DNA of 64,000 bases. Origin: Hyphomicrobium sp. (lineage in GTDB: Bacteria; Pseudomonadota; Alphaproteobacteria; Rhizobiales; Hyphomicrobiaceae). The DNA lies in the NCBI GenBank assembly GCA_017512425.1, contig JAFWGI010000015.1, forward strand, positions 434,001 through 498,000, given 5' to 3'. Of this stretch, positions 52,327 through 61,986 are shown one piece after another. A program made the translations under genes and the position numbers. Positions within the stretch are counted from its first letter, which is position 1, and every line of letters begins with the position of its first letter. The notes under the pieces are model-generated. The model worked only from the letters and a program-made list of their open reading frames with translations, had not been told where the DNA came from and did no database searches.

Positions 52327-53970
52327 ATGTGGTCGCAAGTCTACGACCCGTTCGGCAACATGCTGTTGTCTGCGCTCGTGGCCGCGATACCGGTATTCGT
52401 GCTGCTCGGTGCCATCGGCATTTTTGAAATCCGTGCGCACATCGCCGCTGCCCTCGGACTTCTGGCAGCGCTTCTCGTCGCGATTGTCGGATATGGTATG
52501 CCGGCAGGAACCGCTGGAATGGCGGCGGTTTACGGCGCCGCGTTCGGGCTTCTGCCGATCGGCTGGATCATCCTGAATGTCATCTTCCTCTATCAGTTGG
52601 CGCACGAGAAGGGCGCCTTCGCCGTGCTGCAGCGCTCGATCGGTTCGATCAGCGAAGATAAGCGTATGCAGTTGCTGTTCGTTGCATTCTCGCTGGGCGC
52701 CTTTTTCGAAGGCGCCGCAGGATTTGGTACGCCGGTCGCGGTAACCGCCGCGATGCTCATCGGGCTCGGCTTCAAGCCGCTCGCGGCGTCAGGTCTGTCG
52801 TTGATCGCGAATACGGCACCGGTCGCATTCGGCGCGCTCGGGACGCCGATCATCGCGCTCGCGGCCGTCACCGGGCTCGATCTGCACGAGCTAAGTGGCA
52901 TGGTCGGGCGGCAGTTGCCGTTTTTCTCGCTGCTTGTCCCGTTCTGGCTGATCTGGGCGTTCGTCGGTTTCAAACGCATGATCGAAGTTTGGCCGCCGAT
53001 ACTTGTCGCAGGCGCGTCATTTGCGTTGCCACAGTATCTCGTCTCGAATTTTCACGGACCTTGGCTCGTCGATATCGTTGCCGCAATGGCATCGATGGCA
53101 TCGCTGGCGGCGTTCCTGCGCATCTGGCGCGTCGATGCTGTGATGCGAGAAACGAGCGACGCCGCAACAGCCGCGCACGCGGAAAGAATGACCGACACGC
53201 CGGCCGAAATCCGCCGCGCATGGATTCCGTGGATTGTTCTCGCGATCTTTGTCTTCTTGTGGGGCACGCCACAGCTGCGCGCGGCGCTCGATACGATCTG
53301 GGTCGCTAAAATCGCGGTCGCCGGTCTTCACGAGGTAGTGCAAAAGGTGCCGCCTGTCGTCGCTGCACCGCACATGGAAGCGGCCATCTTCAATTTCAAT
53401 CTACTGTCGGCAACCGGCACCGGCATTCTGCTCGCGGCGCTGATCTCGGGACTGTATCTCGGCTACGGCGTTGGCCAACTCGCGCAAATGTACGGCCGCA
53501 CACTGCACCTCGTCCGTTATTCGTTGTTGACGATCTCGTGCATGATGGCGATCGGTTTTGTGACGCGGTACGCCGGCACCGACGCTACGCTCGGTCTAGC
53601 GCTTGCGAGTACGGGCTGGGCCTATCCGTTTTTTGGGACTATGATCGGCTGGCTCGGTGTTGCGCTGACCGGCTCGGATACCGCCTCGAACGTGCTGTTC
53701 GGCGGGTTGCAGCGCATAACGGCGGAGCAGCTCAGAATTGACCCCGTCCTGATGGCGGCGGCAAACAGTTCAGGTGGCGTGATGGGCAAGATGATCGATG
53801 CGCAATCGATCGTCGTCGCATCGACGGCGACCAAGCAATACGGCCAGGAAGGCGCGATTCTGCGCTTTGTGTTTTTCCATTCGGTCGCGCTCGCCGCGCT
53901 CGTTGGCCTGTTCGTCATGGGACAGGCCTATGTATGGCCACTGACTTTGCTGACGAAAGGCGCGCCTTGA
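52327..53970 (+). CDS. L-lactate permease (LctP family)
   Basis: The 547-residue protein starts MWSQVYDPFGNMLLSALVAA and has 12 or more hydrophobic segments. Family stretches include LFVAFSLGAFFEGAAGFGTP, ANTAPVAFGALGTPI, TGSDTASNVLFGGLQ and ANSSGGVMGKMIDAQSIVVA. LctP proteins import L-lactate, D-lactate or glycolate with protons. It is upstream of the IorAB-type genes on the same strand with 75 bases between, but is probably a separate unit. Confidence 0.94.
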   Translation: MWSQVYDPFGNMLLSALVAAIPVFVLLGAIGIFEIRAHIAAALGLLAALLVAIVGYGMPAGTAGMAAVYGAAFGLLPIGWIILNVIFLYQLAHEKGAFAVLQRSIGSISEDKRMQLLFVAFSLGAFFEGAAGFGTPVAVTAAMLIGLGFKPLAASGLSLIANTAPVAFGALGTPIIALAAVTGLDLHELSGMVGRQLPFFSLLVPFWLIWAFVGFKRMIEVWPPILVAGASFALPQYLVSNFHGPWLVDIVAAMASMASLAAFLRIWRVDAVMRETSDAATAAHAERMTDTPAEIRRAWIPWIVLAIFVFLWGTPQLRAALDTIWVAKIAVAGLHEVVQKVPPVVAAPHMEAAIFNFNLLSATGTGILLAALISGLYLGYGVGQLAQMYGRTLHLVRYSLLTISCMMAIGFVTRYAGTDATLGLALASTGWAYPFFGTMIGWLGVALTGSDTASNVLFGGLQRITAEQLRIDPVLMAAANSSGGVMGKMIDAQSIVVASTATKQYGQEGAILRFVFFHSVALAALVGLFVMGQAYVWPLTLLTKGAP

Positions 53971-54045
53971 GACGTCGTAAGCTGGCCTTAAGGTAGCGGG
54001 CAGAACACGTTTGTATTGGAATTCGGCAAGAAGGAGAGCGTCACG

Positions 54046-54498
54046 ATGGCCAAGATCACTGTCAACGGGCAGGACAAGGAGTTCAGCGGTGACGCCAACA
54101 TGCCGCTCCTGTGGTACTTGCGTGACGAACTGAATTTGACCGGCACAAAATATGGCTGCGGCGCTGGTGTTTGCGGCGCCTGTACCGTGCATCTCGACGG
54201 TGTCGCCGTTCGCTCCTGTCAAACGACGGCCGCCGAAGCAGACGGCAAGAAAATCACGACAATCGAGGGCCTGAGCGCCGACGGCGAACATGCCGTGCAG
54301 AAAGCGTGGCGCGAACTCAGCGTGCCGCAGTGTGGGTTCTGTCAGGCCGGACAAATCATGCAGGCGGCCTCGCTGCTCGCCAAGAACCAAGCGCCGAATG
54401 ATGCTCAAATCGTCGAAGAAATGTCGGGCAATCTGTGCCGGTGCGGATGTTATCAACGCATCCACGACGCCGTCCGCCTCGCAGCCGGAGGAGCATGA
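54046..54498 (+). CDS. iorA: (2Fe-2S) subunit of a xanthine-oxidase-family hydroxylase (IorA-like)
   Basis: The 150-residue protein has a plant-type [2Fe-2S] motif (YGCGAGVCGACTVHL then RSC) and the second cluster of four cysteines (CGFCQAGQ and CRCGCYQ) used by molybdenum hydroxylases. It resembles the small subunit of isoquinoline 1-oxidoreductase and related aldehyde dehydrogenases. It passes electrons from the molybdenum site to an acceptor. AAGGAG stands 11 bases before the ATG; the large subunit gene overlaps its stop. Confidence 0.92.
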   Translation: MAKITVNGQDKEFSGDANMPLLWYLRDELNLTGTKYGCGAGVCGACTVHLDGVAVRSCQTTAAEADGKKITTIEGLSADGEHAVQKAWRELSVPQCGFCQAGQIMQAASLLAKNQAPNDAQIVEEMSGNLCRCGCYQRIHDAVRLAAGGA

Positions 54499-56870
54499 TC
54501 ATGTTGCATTATCTTGAAAAGCTCGGCACCGATAGCCGTCGTGGCCCGGCCCAGCAGAGCTTCCCGGTCATCGAAAACGTCAGCCGCCGCGGGATGCTCG
54601 GAGGCATGCTCGCGGGTGCGGGCTTCGTGTTGGCATTCCGCGCTGGACCTGCCGGCGCGCGTGAACCGTTGAAGCCTTATCCGACCGGCGGAGACGGCAT
54701 GCCGCACAAGACTGTGTCGGACCCAAACGTTTTCATCGCAATCGACAAGGACGGCGTCGTCACCATCGTCACGCATCGCGCGGAGATGGGCACCGGCATT
54801 CGCACCAGTTTGCCGATGGTCATCGCCGACGAAATGGAAGCCGATTGGTCGCGCGTAAAAATCGTACAGGCGCCAGGTGATGAGCCGAAATACGGCAACC
54901 AGGATACCGACGGATCGCGTTCGACGCGCCACTTCATTCAGCCAATGCGGCAATGCGGTGCGGCGATGCGCACGATGCTTGAGCAGGCGGCCGCCGCCAA
55001 GTGGGGCGTCGATGTTGCGCTGGTGCGCGCTAAAAACCATCAGGTCGTGCTGCTCGACAAGGCCAAGAAGGAGACGGGCAAGGCACTCGGCTTCGGCGAA
55101 TTGTCGGAGGCCGCGAAGGCGCTGCCTGTTCCGGCGCAGGAAACGCTTTTCTATAAGACGCCCGACGAATTCAAGTTGATGCGCAAGGGTGAGGCGAAAA
55201 TCGCCGACTTGCACGACATCACGACGGGTAAGGCGATTTACGGCGCGGACGTCCGATTGCCTGGAATGAAGTTTGCCGTCATGGCGCGTCCTGCCGTCGT
55301 CGGTGGCAAGATCAAATCTTTTGATCCAGCCGCAGCGCTGAAAACGCCCGGCGTCGAAGCGGTTCACGAAATCGAAGGCGTGTTCAAAGTTCCGCGCGGA
55401 TTTTCCGTCCTCGGCGGCATCGCCGTGATTGCGAATTCGACATACGCTGCGATGGCCGGACGTGATGCGCTGACGATCGAGTGGGATGATGGCGCGAATG
55501 CCAGCTACAACTCCGATGCGTATGCGAAGGAGTTGGCAGAGACTGCCAAGCAACCCGGCAAGGTCGTCCGCAATCAAGGCGATCCCGATGCGGCTTTCAA
55601 AAACGCGAAAGACGTTTTTTCTGCCGATTACTATGCGCAGCACATGGTCCAGGCGGCAATGGAACCGCTCGTTGCGATCGCCCACGTAACAGATGGCAAG
55701 GCAGAAATCTGGGCGCCGGTACAAAGTCCGTATGGCGCACGCAAGGACATTGCAGAAGCTCTAAAAATGCCGATTGAGAACGTGACCGTTCACGTCACGT
55801 TGCTTGGCGGCGGTTTCGGACGTAAATCGAAGTGGGATTTCATGGTCGAAGCCGCACTGCTGTCACAAAAGGCAGGCGGTGCGCCGGTGTTGTTGCAATG
55901 GACGCGCGAGGACGACACGCAGCACGGCTTCTATCATACCGTCTCTCTAGAGCGGATCGAAGCAGCCATTGATGACAACGGCAAAGTCACCGGTTGGCGG
56001 CACCGCTCGGTTGCACCGTCGATCATCTCAACGTTCAAGGAAGACGACGGCCATTCGTTCCCGATCGAAGACGGCATGGGCCTCATCAACACGCCATTCG
56101 ATATCCCAAACGTGCGCTGCGAGAACGGTAAGGCGATGGCGCACGCGCGGATTGGTTGGTACCGCGCGGTGTCTTCGATACCGCACACGTTCGCTGTGCA
56201 ATCGGCGGTGACGGAAATCGCCGATAAACTCGGTCGTGATCCGAAAGACTTCCTTTTGGAACTGATTGGGCCAGATCGGAAACTTGATCCGAAAGCGCTC
56301 GGCTTCCCGGAAGACTTCTGGAACTATGGCGACCCTTACGAAGCCTTTCCGATCGATACAGCGCGTTTGAAGAATGTCATTCGTGTCGCGGCCGAGAAAG
56401 CGGGATGGGGTAAGAAGCTGCCTGCGAAGCAGGGTCTTGGCATCGCAGCGCATGCCGCATGGTCAAGTTATGTCGCATCGGTCGTGCACGTCGAAATCGA
56501 TGGCGACGGCGTCATGCACGTACCGGAAGTGACGACGGCGATCGATTGCGGTTTCTACATCAATCCAGAGCGCATCCGTTCGCAAATGGAAGGCGCCGCC
56601 GTGATGGGCATGTCCAACACGGTCTATAGCGGCATCACTTTCAAGGACGGCGCGGTCGAGCAGTCGAACTTCACAGACTATACAATCGCGCGGATGAGCA
56701 ATTATCCGAAGAAGGTCAACGTTCATATCATCGAGGCACCGCACGGCACGCACTCGGGCGGCGTCGGCGAGCCGGCTCTCGGACCATTCTCGGCAGCGCT
56801 GTGCAACGCCGTCTTCGCGGCGTCCAAAAAGCGTTTGCGCAATCTGCCGACCGGTGAGCAGGTGTTGTAA
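54495..56870 (+). CDS. iorB: Molybdopterin-binding large subunit (IorB-like), Tat-type signal
   Basis: The 791-residue protein carries a Tat-like signal (NVSRRGMLGGMLAGAGFVLA), so it is exported folded with its cofactor. The fold segments MGTGIRTSLPMVIADEME, VTLLGGGFGRKSKWDFMVEA, MARPAVVGGKIKSF and GGVGEPALGPFSAALCNAVF match the IorB/COG1529 group. It oxidises an aldehyde or N-heterocycle using water; the substrate is unknown. The ATG at 54495 overlaps the IorA stop; MLHY at 54501 is equally possible. Confidence 0.92.
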   Translation: MIMLHYLEKLGTDSRRGPAQQSFPVIENVSRRGMLGGMLAGAGFVLAFRAGPAGAREPLKPYPTGGDGMPHKTVSDPNVFIAIDKDGVVTIVTHRAEMGTGIRTSLPMVIADEMEADWSRVKIVQAPGDEPKYGNQDTDGSRSTRHFIQPMRQCGAAMRTMLEQAAAAKWGVDVALVRAKNHQVVLLDKAKKETGKALGFGELSEAAKALPVPAQETLFYKTPDEFKLMRKGEAKIADLHDITTGKAIYGADVRLPGMKFAVMARPAVVGGKIKSFDPAAALKTPGVEAVHEIEGVFKVPRGFSVLGGIAVIANSTYAAMAGRDALTIEWDDGANASYNSDAYAKELAETAKQPGKVVRNQGDPDAAFKNAKDVFSADYYAQHMVQAAMEPLVAIAHVTDGKAEIWAPVQSPYGARKDIAEALKMPIENVTVHVTLLGGGFGRKSKWDFMVEAALLSQKAGGAPVLLQWTREDDTQHGFYHTVSLERIEAAIDDNGKVTGWRHRSVAPSIISTFKEDDGHSFPIEDGMGLINTPFDIPNVRCENGKAMAHARIGWYRAVSSIPHTFAVQSAVTEIADKLGRDPKDFLLELIGPDRKLDPKALGFPEDFWNYGDPYEAFPIDTARLKNVIRVAAEKAGWGKKLPAKQGLGIAAHAAWSSYVASVVHVEIDGDGVMHVPEVTTAIDCGFYINPERIRSQMEGAAVMGMSNTVYSGITFKDGAVEQSNFTDYTIARMSNYPKKVNVHIIEAPHGTHSGGVGEPALGPFSAALCNAVFAASKKRLRNLPTGEQVL

Positions 56871-56902
56871 CGCGCCGAAACGCTAGGTTCTCGAAAAATA
56901 AG

Positions 56903-56935
56903 ATACACCCCGGCCTTTCTGAGGCCGGGGTGTAT
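56903..56935. terminator. 13-pair hairpin after iorB
   Basis: ATACACCCCGGCC pairs with GGCCGGGGTGTAT around TTTCTGA. No T-run follows on the plus strand, but an A-run at 56894-56898 gives T's after the stem on the minus strand. It lies 33 bases after the iorB stop, so a terminator or transcript-end stabiliser is likely. Confidence 0.5.
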
Positions 56936-57003
56936 CGCTATATGCCGCCGACGCCGAACGTATATTGTATGCGATCGGAATAGACTTTAGAGCCAAGCTC
57001 CGG

Positions 57004-58260
57004 ATGAGCGCGCATCGAACGAGATATTTCAAATTGAGCAATCGGCAATGGCGCGCGCCGGCATGTTGTGCCGTGCTGATGTTGATCGCTGGCGGTTTTG
57101 CGGATCGATGGTCAACGAATGCGGTCGAAAGCGCGCAAGCGATGACGGCCAGCGATGACAGGATGACGGCAGCTCTCGGCAAAGCGCTGTTTAAGCGCGT
57201 CTGGGTGCCTGCGCCGTCATCAACGCGGGCTAACGATGGACTGGGACCGCTTTTTAACGGGCGCTCTTGCGTGCAGTGTCATAGCGCGGCCGGCGGCGGG
57301 CGGCTCGTTGTTGATCGTGATGGACGTCTCGCGGAACGCGGAGCTGTCGTTCGCTTGAGCACGCCAGACGGCAGCGGCGATCCTATTTACGGCATGCAAA
57401 TCCAAACGCGCGCCATTCCGGGCCTCAATCCGGAAGCATCGGTGCGTGTCCGCTTTCAAACGCATACCGAGACATTCGATGACGGCTCGACGATTGCGAT
57501 GCGACGACCTTTTGTCGTGTTGGACAGTTTGTCGAACGGCCCGCTGACCGAGGGTACAGAAGCAACTTTGATCGTCGCGCCGAGCCTGCAGACGGCGGCA
57601 CGCATCGCGCGGGTTGAGGGCCGCAACAAAAGTTTCGGCTTGAAAGCCAACGCGGAGTCGCTTGAAGAGATGACGTCGTTAGCGTTTCTGCGCGACCTCG
57701 GTCTATCAACGCCGCGCTTTGCGAATGTCGCCGGAGACTGCACGCCGCAGCAGATGGCATGCCGAGCGGCGCCGCACGGCGCCGCGTCAGGCGAAGCGGA
57801 AATCAGTGCTGATATCGTCACGCCGGTTGTGCAGTATCTCGCGACGCTCGACGATCAGTCGAAACCGATAGCGCCAGATGATCCGCGCGGCGCGGCTCTG
57901 TTTGTCAAACTCGCATGCGCATCATGCCATACGCCTGCGTTGCCCGCGCGCGCCGGGACGGCTTTCAGCGGAGGGCTGGTCACGCTTTATTCGGATTTGG
58001 AACGGCATGACATGGGTGACGCGCTCGCCGGGTTAACCGAACCGGACGGCCAATCGCGCGCATCCTGGCGGACAGCGCCACTGATCCATATACAATCTCG
58101 CCTTGAGGCCGGCGCAACGCTGCTGCATGACGGGCGCGCGCGAACCGTCGCAGAGGCAATTCTGTGGCACGGCGGGGCAGCGGACGCGGCGCGCAACCGG
58201 TATAAGGCGCTGTCGAAAGACGACCGCGTTGCGCTGGAAAACTACGTTTTGGGCCGCTGA
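57004..58260 (+). CDS. Di-heme oxidoreductase family protein (DUF1111)
   Basis: The 418-residue protein has two c-type heme motifs, CVQCH near the N-terminus and CASCH in the C-terminal half, in the di-heme oxidoredictase (DUF1111) pattern: NDGLGPLFNGRSCVQCH, IYGMQIQTRAIPGLNPEA, CASCHTPALP, TAPLIHIQSRLEAGATLLHDGRA. A membrane-spanning N-terminal segment (PACCAVLMLIAGGFA) exports it. It likely handles electrons in the periplasm next to the IorAB enzyme and cytochrome c peroxidase. The start is uncertain; no good ribosome-binding site is seen. Confidence 0.85.
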   Translation: MSAHRTRYFKLSNRQWRAPACCAVLMLIAGGFADRWSTNAVESAQAMTASDDRMTAALGKALFKRVWVPAPSSTRANDGLGPLFNGRSCVQCHSAAGGGRLVVDRDGRLAERGAVVRLSTPDGSGDPIYGMQIQTRAIPGLNPEASVRVRFQTHTETFDDGSTIAMRRPFVVLDSLSNGPLTEGTEATLIVAPSLQTAARIARVEGRNKSFGLKANAESLEEMTSLAFLRDLGLSTPRFANVAGDCTPQQMACRAAPHGAASGEAEISADIVTPVVQYLATLDDQSKPIAPDDPRGAALFVKLACASCHTPALPARAGTAFSGGLVTLYSDLERHDMGDALAGLTEPDGQSRASWRTAPLIHIQSRLEAGATLLHDGRARTVAEAILWHGGAADAARNRYKALSKDDRVALENYVLGR

Positions 58261-58279
58261 GTTTCGGACACGGCAACTT

Positions 58280-59572
58280 ATGACGACGCCATCAAGCAGA
58301 AGCACGACCACAGGCAGCACGATGACAGGCACCGCGACCGCCGGCCGCTTCGCCCTTGCCGTGGTCTGTGCCGCCGTTGCTTGTATGGGATTGCTCTGGC
58401 AGTCGACGGTGACGCGATCGGGGGCAACGACGGCGTTTGCGACGAAAGAGGCCCTCGGCGAAGCTCTGTTCTTCGACGTCAATTTGTCAAAGAACCGGAC
58501 GCAGGCTTGCGCGACGTGCCACGCCCCGGATGCGGCATTTACCGATCCGCGGGAGAACGAAGGCGCTGGCCGTGCGGTCTCTCGCGGTGACGACGGTACG
58601 TCGCTTGGCGACCGCAACACACCGACCATCACGTATGCCGCGCTCTCCCCAGCCTTCCATTTTAATCGCGAGAACAAGCCGACCGGCGGCTTCTTCCTCG
58701 ACGGCCGAGCACATACGCTCGAAGAGCAGGCCGCATCGCCGCCGGTCAATCCCATCGAAATGGCGATGAGCAGCAACACAGAGGTCGCTGGCCGCTTGCG
58801 TGAAAATCCGTCGTACGTTGAGGCGTTCAAAGCGTTGTTCGGGCCGGGCGTACTGGACACGGACGCGAGCGCGATGGATGCCATGTCGGCGAGTATCGCC
58901 GCCTATGAGCGCACCGACCTCTTTCAGCCGTTTGATTCAAAGTACGATCGTGCGTTGCGCGGCGAACTCAAGCTGACGGAGCAAGAAGAGCTCGGGCGGC
59001 TGCTGTTTTTCTCAGGTCAGTTCGCGAATTGCAGCAAATGCCATAAACAGCAGCTGCTTGGCGGCGCCGAAAAAGAGACCTTCACCAACTATCAGTACCA
59101 CAACATCGGCACGCCGGTGAACACGGCTGCACGTGCTCTCAACGGCGCGAAACCTGGCCACATCGACCAAGGCTTGCGCGATAATCGCGCTGCTACGGAC
59201 GCGGCGTTCGCCGGCAAATTCAAAGTGCCGACGCTGCGCAACGTCGCCGTGACCGCGCCTTATATGCACAACGGCGTGTTCAAAGATCTGAGAACCGTTG
59301 TGGCGTTCTACAACAAGTACAATTCCAAAAATCCGCGCCACCAGATCGATCCGGAAACGAACGCCAAATGGGCCGATCCGGAGATAGCAGAGACAATCTC
59401 AAAGGAAGAGCTTGAGTCCGGTTCGGCATTGAATGCCAAGCGCATCGATGCCTTGGTTGCGTTTCTACGGACGCTGACGGACAAGCGCTATGAGCACCTG
59501 CTGCCGCCGATGCCGGCAGCTCAGCCGCACGCTGCGCAAACGCAGCCCGCTGACACGCCGCCGGTGCCTTAG
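58280..59572 (+). CDS. Cytochrome-c peroxidase family di-heme protein
   Basis: The 430-residue protein has an N-terminal membrane segment (FALAVVCAAVACMGLLW), two heme-binding motifs CATCH and CSKCH, and the MauG/CcpA-like stretches EALGEALFFDVNLSKNRTQ, PPVNPIEMAM, KVPTLRNVAVTAPYMHNGVF. It should reduce hydrogen peroxide with electrons from cytochrome c, or modify a protein radical like MauG. It follows the di-heme gene by 19 bases. The start may be ATG 58322, preceded by AGGCAG. Confidence 0.9.
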   Translation: MTTPSSRSTTTGSTMTGTATAGRFALAVVCAAVACMGLLWQSTVTRSGATTAFATKEALGEALFFDVNLSKNRTQACATCHAPDAAFTDPRENEGAGRAVSRGDDGTSLGDRNTPTITYAALSPAFHFNRENKPTGGFFLDGRAHTLEEQAASPPVNPIEMAMSSNTEVAGRLRENPSYVEAFKALFGPGVLDTDASAMDAMSASIAAYERTDLFQPFDSKYDRALRGELKLTEQEELGRLLFFSGQFANCSKCHKQQLLGGAEKETFTNYQYHNIGTPVNTAARALNGAKPGHIDQGLRDNRAATDAAFAGKFKVPTLRNVAVTAPYMHNGVFKDLRTVVAFYNKYNSKNPRHQIDPETNAKWADPEIAETISKEELESGSALNAKRIDALVAFLRTLTDKRYEHLLPPMPAAQPHAAQTQPADTPPVP

Positions 59573-59586
59573 AGGATCGCTTCGAT

Positions 59587-60204
59587 TTACGGCTTCAGCG
59601 TTTCGACCGCCAGACGGATGAGATCGGCCGTCCGGTCGACGCCAAGCTTGGCTTTCATCTGCGTGCAAATGTTCGCGACCGTCTTATAGGCGATGCCCAA
59701 GCCCTCCGAGATTGCCGTCAGGCTCTTACCTTGTCCGAGGAGGCGCAGAATTTCGACTTCGCGCAATGACAACGCCTGTAGTGGATCGTCATGCGAGGTA
59801 TGGGTCAGTGCAATGCGCGATGCGAGATCGCGATCGACGTATTGGCCACCGGCGCTGACGGTGCGAATTGCTGCAAGCAATTCTTCGACCGGCGCGCTTT
59901 TACCGACATAGCCGGATGCGCCGGCACGCAAGGCCCGCACCGCGTAGATCGGCTCGTGGTGCATGCTGAACATGATGACACGCGCGTCGGGCTGCGTGAT
60001 CAGCAACCGGCGCAGCATTTCAAGGCCGCCCGGACCTTCAAGATTGAGATCGAGGATGACGAGCGTCGGCTGCTCCGTGCGATAGATTTCGAGCGCGGTA
60101 TCGACATTCGATGCCTCCAGCGTCTCGGCTGTGAAATGGACCGCGAGCAGGCGGCTCAATCCATCGCGCACCACTCCGTGATCGTCGACGATGAGTACTT
60201 TCAT
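59587..60204 (-). CDS. NarL/LuxR-type response regulator (MoxX-like)
   Basis: The 205-residue protein has a receiver domain with phospho-acceptor Asp52 (LVILDLNLEGPGG) and a C-terminal LuxR helix-turn-helix (LSLREVEILRLLGQGKSLTA and ISEGLGIAYKTVANICTQMK). The gene start overlaps the kinase stop by four bases, so they form a pair. It is convergent with the cytochrome peroxidase gene. Confidence 0.94.
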   Translation of the reverse strand: MKVLIVDDHGVVRDGLSRLLAVHFTAETLEASNVDTALEIYRTEQPTLVILDLNLEGPGGLEMLRRLLITQPDARVIMFSMHHEPIYAVRALRAGASGYVGKSAPVEELLAAIRTVSAGGQYVDRDLASRIALTHTSHDDPLQALSLREVEILRLLGQGKSLTAISEGLGIAYKTVANICTQMKAKLGVDRTADLIRLAVETLKP

Positions 60205-61559
60205 AGGCGTTGCTCAACTTCCTCTCGTTGTAATGCACTTGCAGATTTCAAAGTTTGCGGCGCCGGGAATTCGGCGCGCAATGTTACGCCGCGTCCGTCA
60301 GGGCCGGTATCGACCGTCATCGTTCCGCCGAGCAACGCAATGCGGTCGCGCATGCCCGCGAGACCGAGCCCCTTGCGTGCTGCCGGCCGGATGCCAAGAC
60401 CATTGTCGGTGACGCTCACTTCCAGCGCGCCCGAGGGTAGCTTCCGCGCCGAGAGCGAAATGTTGGTCGGCTTGCCGTGACGCACGGCATTGCTCGTGCC
60501 CTCCTGCAGCACGCGGTACGCCGCCTCGTCGGCTTTGCCGCCGAAGCTTTCGTCGGTGCATGCCACATCGAACTTGATGCCCGGATACCGCGAGCGCCAG
60601 AATTCGGCCAATTGATCCGCTGCGTGCGCCAAGCCGAGGTCGAGCAGCGTTCCTGGACGCAGGCGCTGCAAAATTGATCTCAGATGCGTCTGCATGTGGC
60701 CAACAGACTGCCGGATTGCCTGGGTCCGGGCGAGCACTTCGCCGTGCTCAGCCCTTTCGAGGAGCGGCGCGATGGTCTGCGCGTCGACGTCGACTGCGAA
60801 CAGAAATGGTCCGACTTCATCGTGCAGATCGCGAGCGATTTCGGCGCGCTCTTCGTCTTGCACCGTGTTGAGTTGCTCATTCAGCTGCCGGTTGCGCTGT
60901 TCGGCCGCCGCGAGCTTCGTCGCCATCGTGTTGAAGCCCCGATAAATGGCCGCCAGCTCCTCTGGGCCGCTTTCATCGACGTGCACTTCGTAGTCACCAG
61001 AACCGACTTTCTGTAGCGCGTTCGACAGGTCTTTCAGCGGCTTCAACACGCGCCCCAGGCTGATGACCATCATCGCCGAAACGAGCGCGCAGAAAACGCC
61101 GATGATCACAAGCTTGAGTTTGGCATCGTCCCAGACTTCGGCCACTTCGTTAGCAATGTCAGATGTCAGTTGGATGCGCGCGGAGTTGTCCGGTACTGCA
61201 ATCGTGGCCGTGTGGGGCGATACCGCAAGGAGATCGAGCAACCAGTGCGGCGCGGGCGTCTCAGAGAGACGCGGGCGCGATTGGATCGCGATCGATCCAT
61301 CTTGAAGGATGTACTCTGCGCGAACGTGGCGATCACCATTGAATGACGTGACGATGCGTTCGACCTCATGAAACTGCAGTGCGCCCGGCGGTATTTGTCC
61401 GACAGCGTCGCGTACCGTGTGTTCCGCGACCGATATTGCGGACGACATTTCGAGTTCAATTTTAGCGAGTGCCTGGCGGTATTTCAGGTAACTGCCGACG
61501 AGCAGGCTCGCGATCAGCAGAGCTGCAATAAACCCCAGCAATCGGTGGCGTAACGGCAT
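60201..61559 (-). CDS. Sensor histidine kinase with LapD/MoxY-like N-terminus
   Basis: The 452-residue kinase has a first membrane segment at residues 8-26, a periplasmic domain of about 120 residues, a second segment near 149-168, a HAMP region, a HisKA_3 dimerisation domain with His246 (EIARDLHDEVGPF), and an ATP-binding domain (TSNAVRHGKP, DNGLGI, GLGLAGMRDRIALLGG). The N-terminal layout fits the LapD/MoxY domain. By analogy with MoxYX it may regulate alcohol or aldehyde oxidation genes nearby. Confidence 0.92.
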   Translation of the reverse strand: MPLRHRLLGFIAALLIASLLVGSYLKYRQALAKIELEMSSAISVAEHTVRDAVGQIPPGALQFHEVERIVTSFNGDRHVRAEYILQDGSIAIQSRPRLSETPAPHWLLDLLAVSPHTATIAVPDNSARIQLTSDIANEVAEVWDDAKLKLVIIGVFCALVSAMMVISLGRVLKPLKDLSNALQKVGSGDYEVHVDESGPEELAAIYRGFNTMATKLAAAEQRNRQLNEQLNTVQDEERAEIARDLHDEVGPFLFAVDVDAQTIAPLLERAEHGEVLARTQAIRQSVGHMQTHLRSILQRLRPGTLLDLGLAHAADQLAEFWRSRYPGIKFDVACTDESFGGKADEAAYRVLQEGTSNAVRHGKPTNISLSARKLPSGALEVSVTDNGLGIRPAARKGLGLAGMRDRIALLGGTMTVDTGPDGRGVTLRAEFPAPQTLKSASALQREEVEQRL

Positions 61560-61986
61560 ATCTCAGTCTCTAACGAACGCTGTTACTCTATAACGATCAT
61601 GCTTGCGGCGACGCAAGTTTTGTTTCCGGTGAGAAATCTTCCCGACGCTGTGCTGGCAGACTTCGTGCAAGCCTTTGCTGGTCACGATTGAGTGTACCAA
61701 AAAGGCTGGCGCGCAATGGCATCGCACTTTCAGAACTATGTTTCGAATTTCAATCGCGTGCGCCTGTCGGAGATGATCGATTTTTATGCGCGGCAAACGC
61801 GTATCGAAAATGCGAGACCATCTCTCGTCGTTAACCCGTTAACGGCGCTGCCCTACGACGGCGACGCCGGTACGCGCTGCAATCGCGCCGTCAGATAAGC
61901 CGCAGCTCTTTAAGCGTTGCTCGTGCGTCGAGTAATATCGCTCTCGTGAGCGGTTCGTTCGCGCATCCGACCAATAGTGCTTGAGA
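61560..61986. other. Gap of 427 bases without a convincing gene
   Basis: The region before the sensor kinase holds two short weak frames (61563-61796 minus and 61692-61898 plus) with no ribosome-binding site and no family. GTTAACCCGTTAAC at about 61832-61845 is a doubled GTTAAC. A promoter for the kinase should lie here. Confidence 0.45.

Noticed and set aside
61832..61845. Doubled GTTAAC as a possible CtrA site
   Set aside because: Half-sites are four bases apart, not the seven of a CtrA box.
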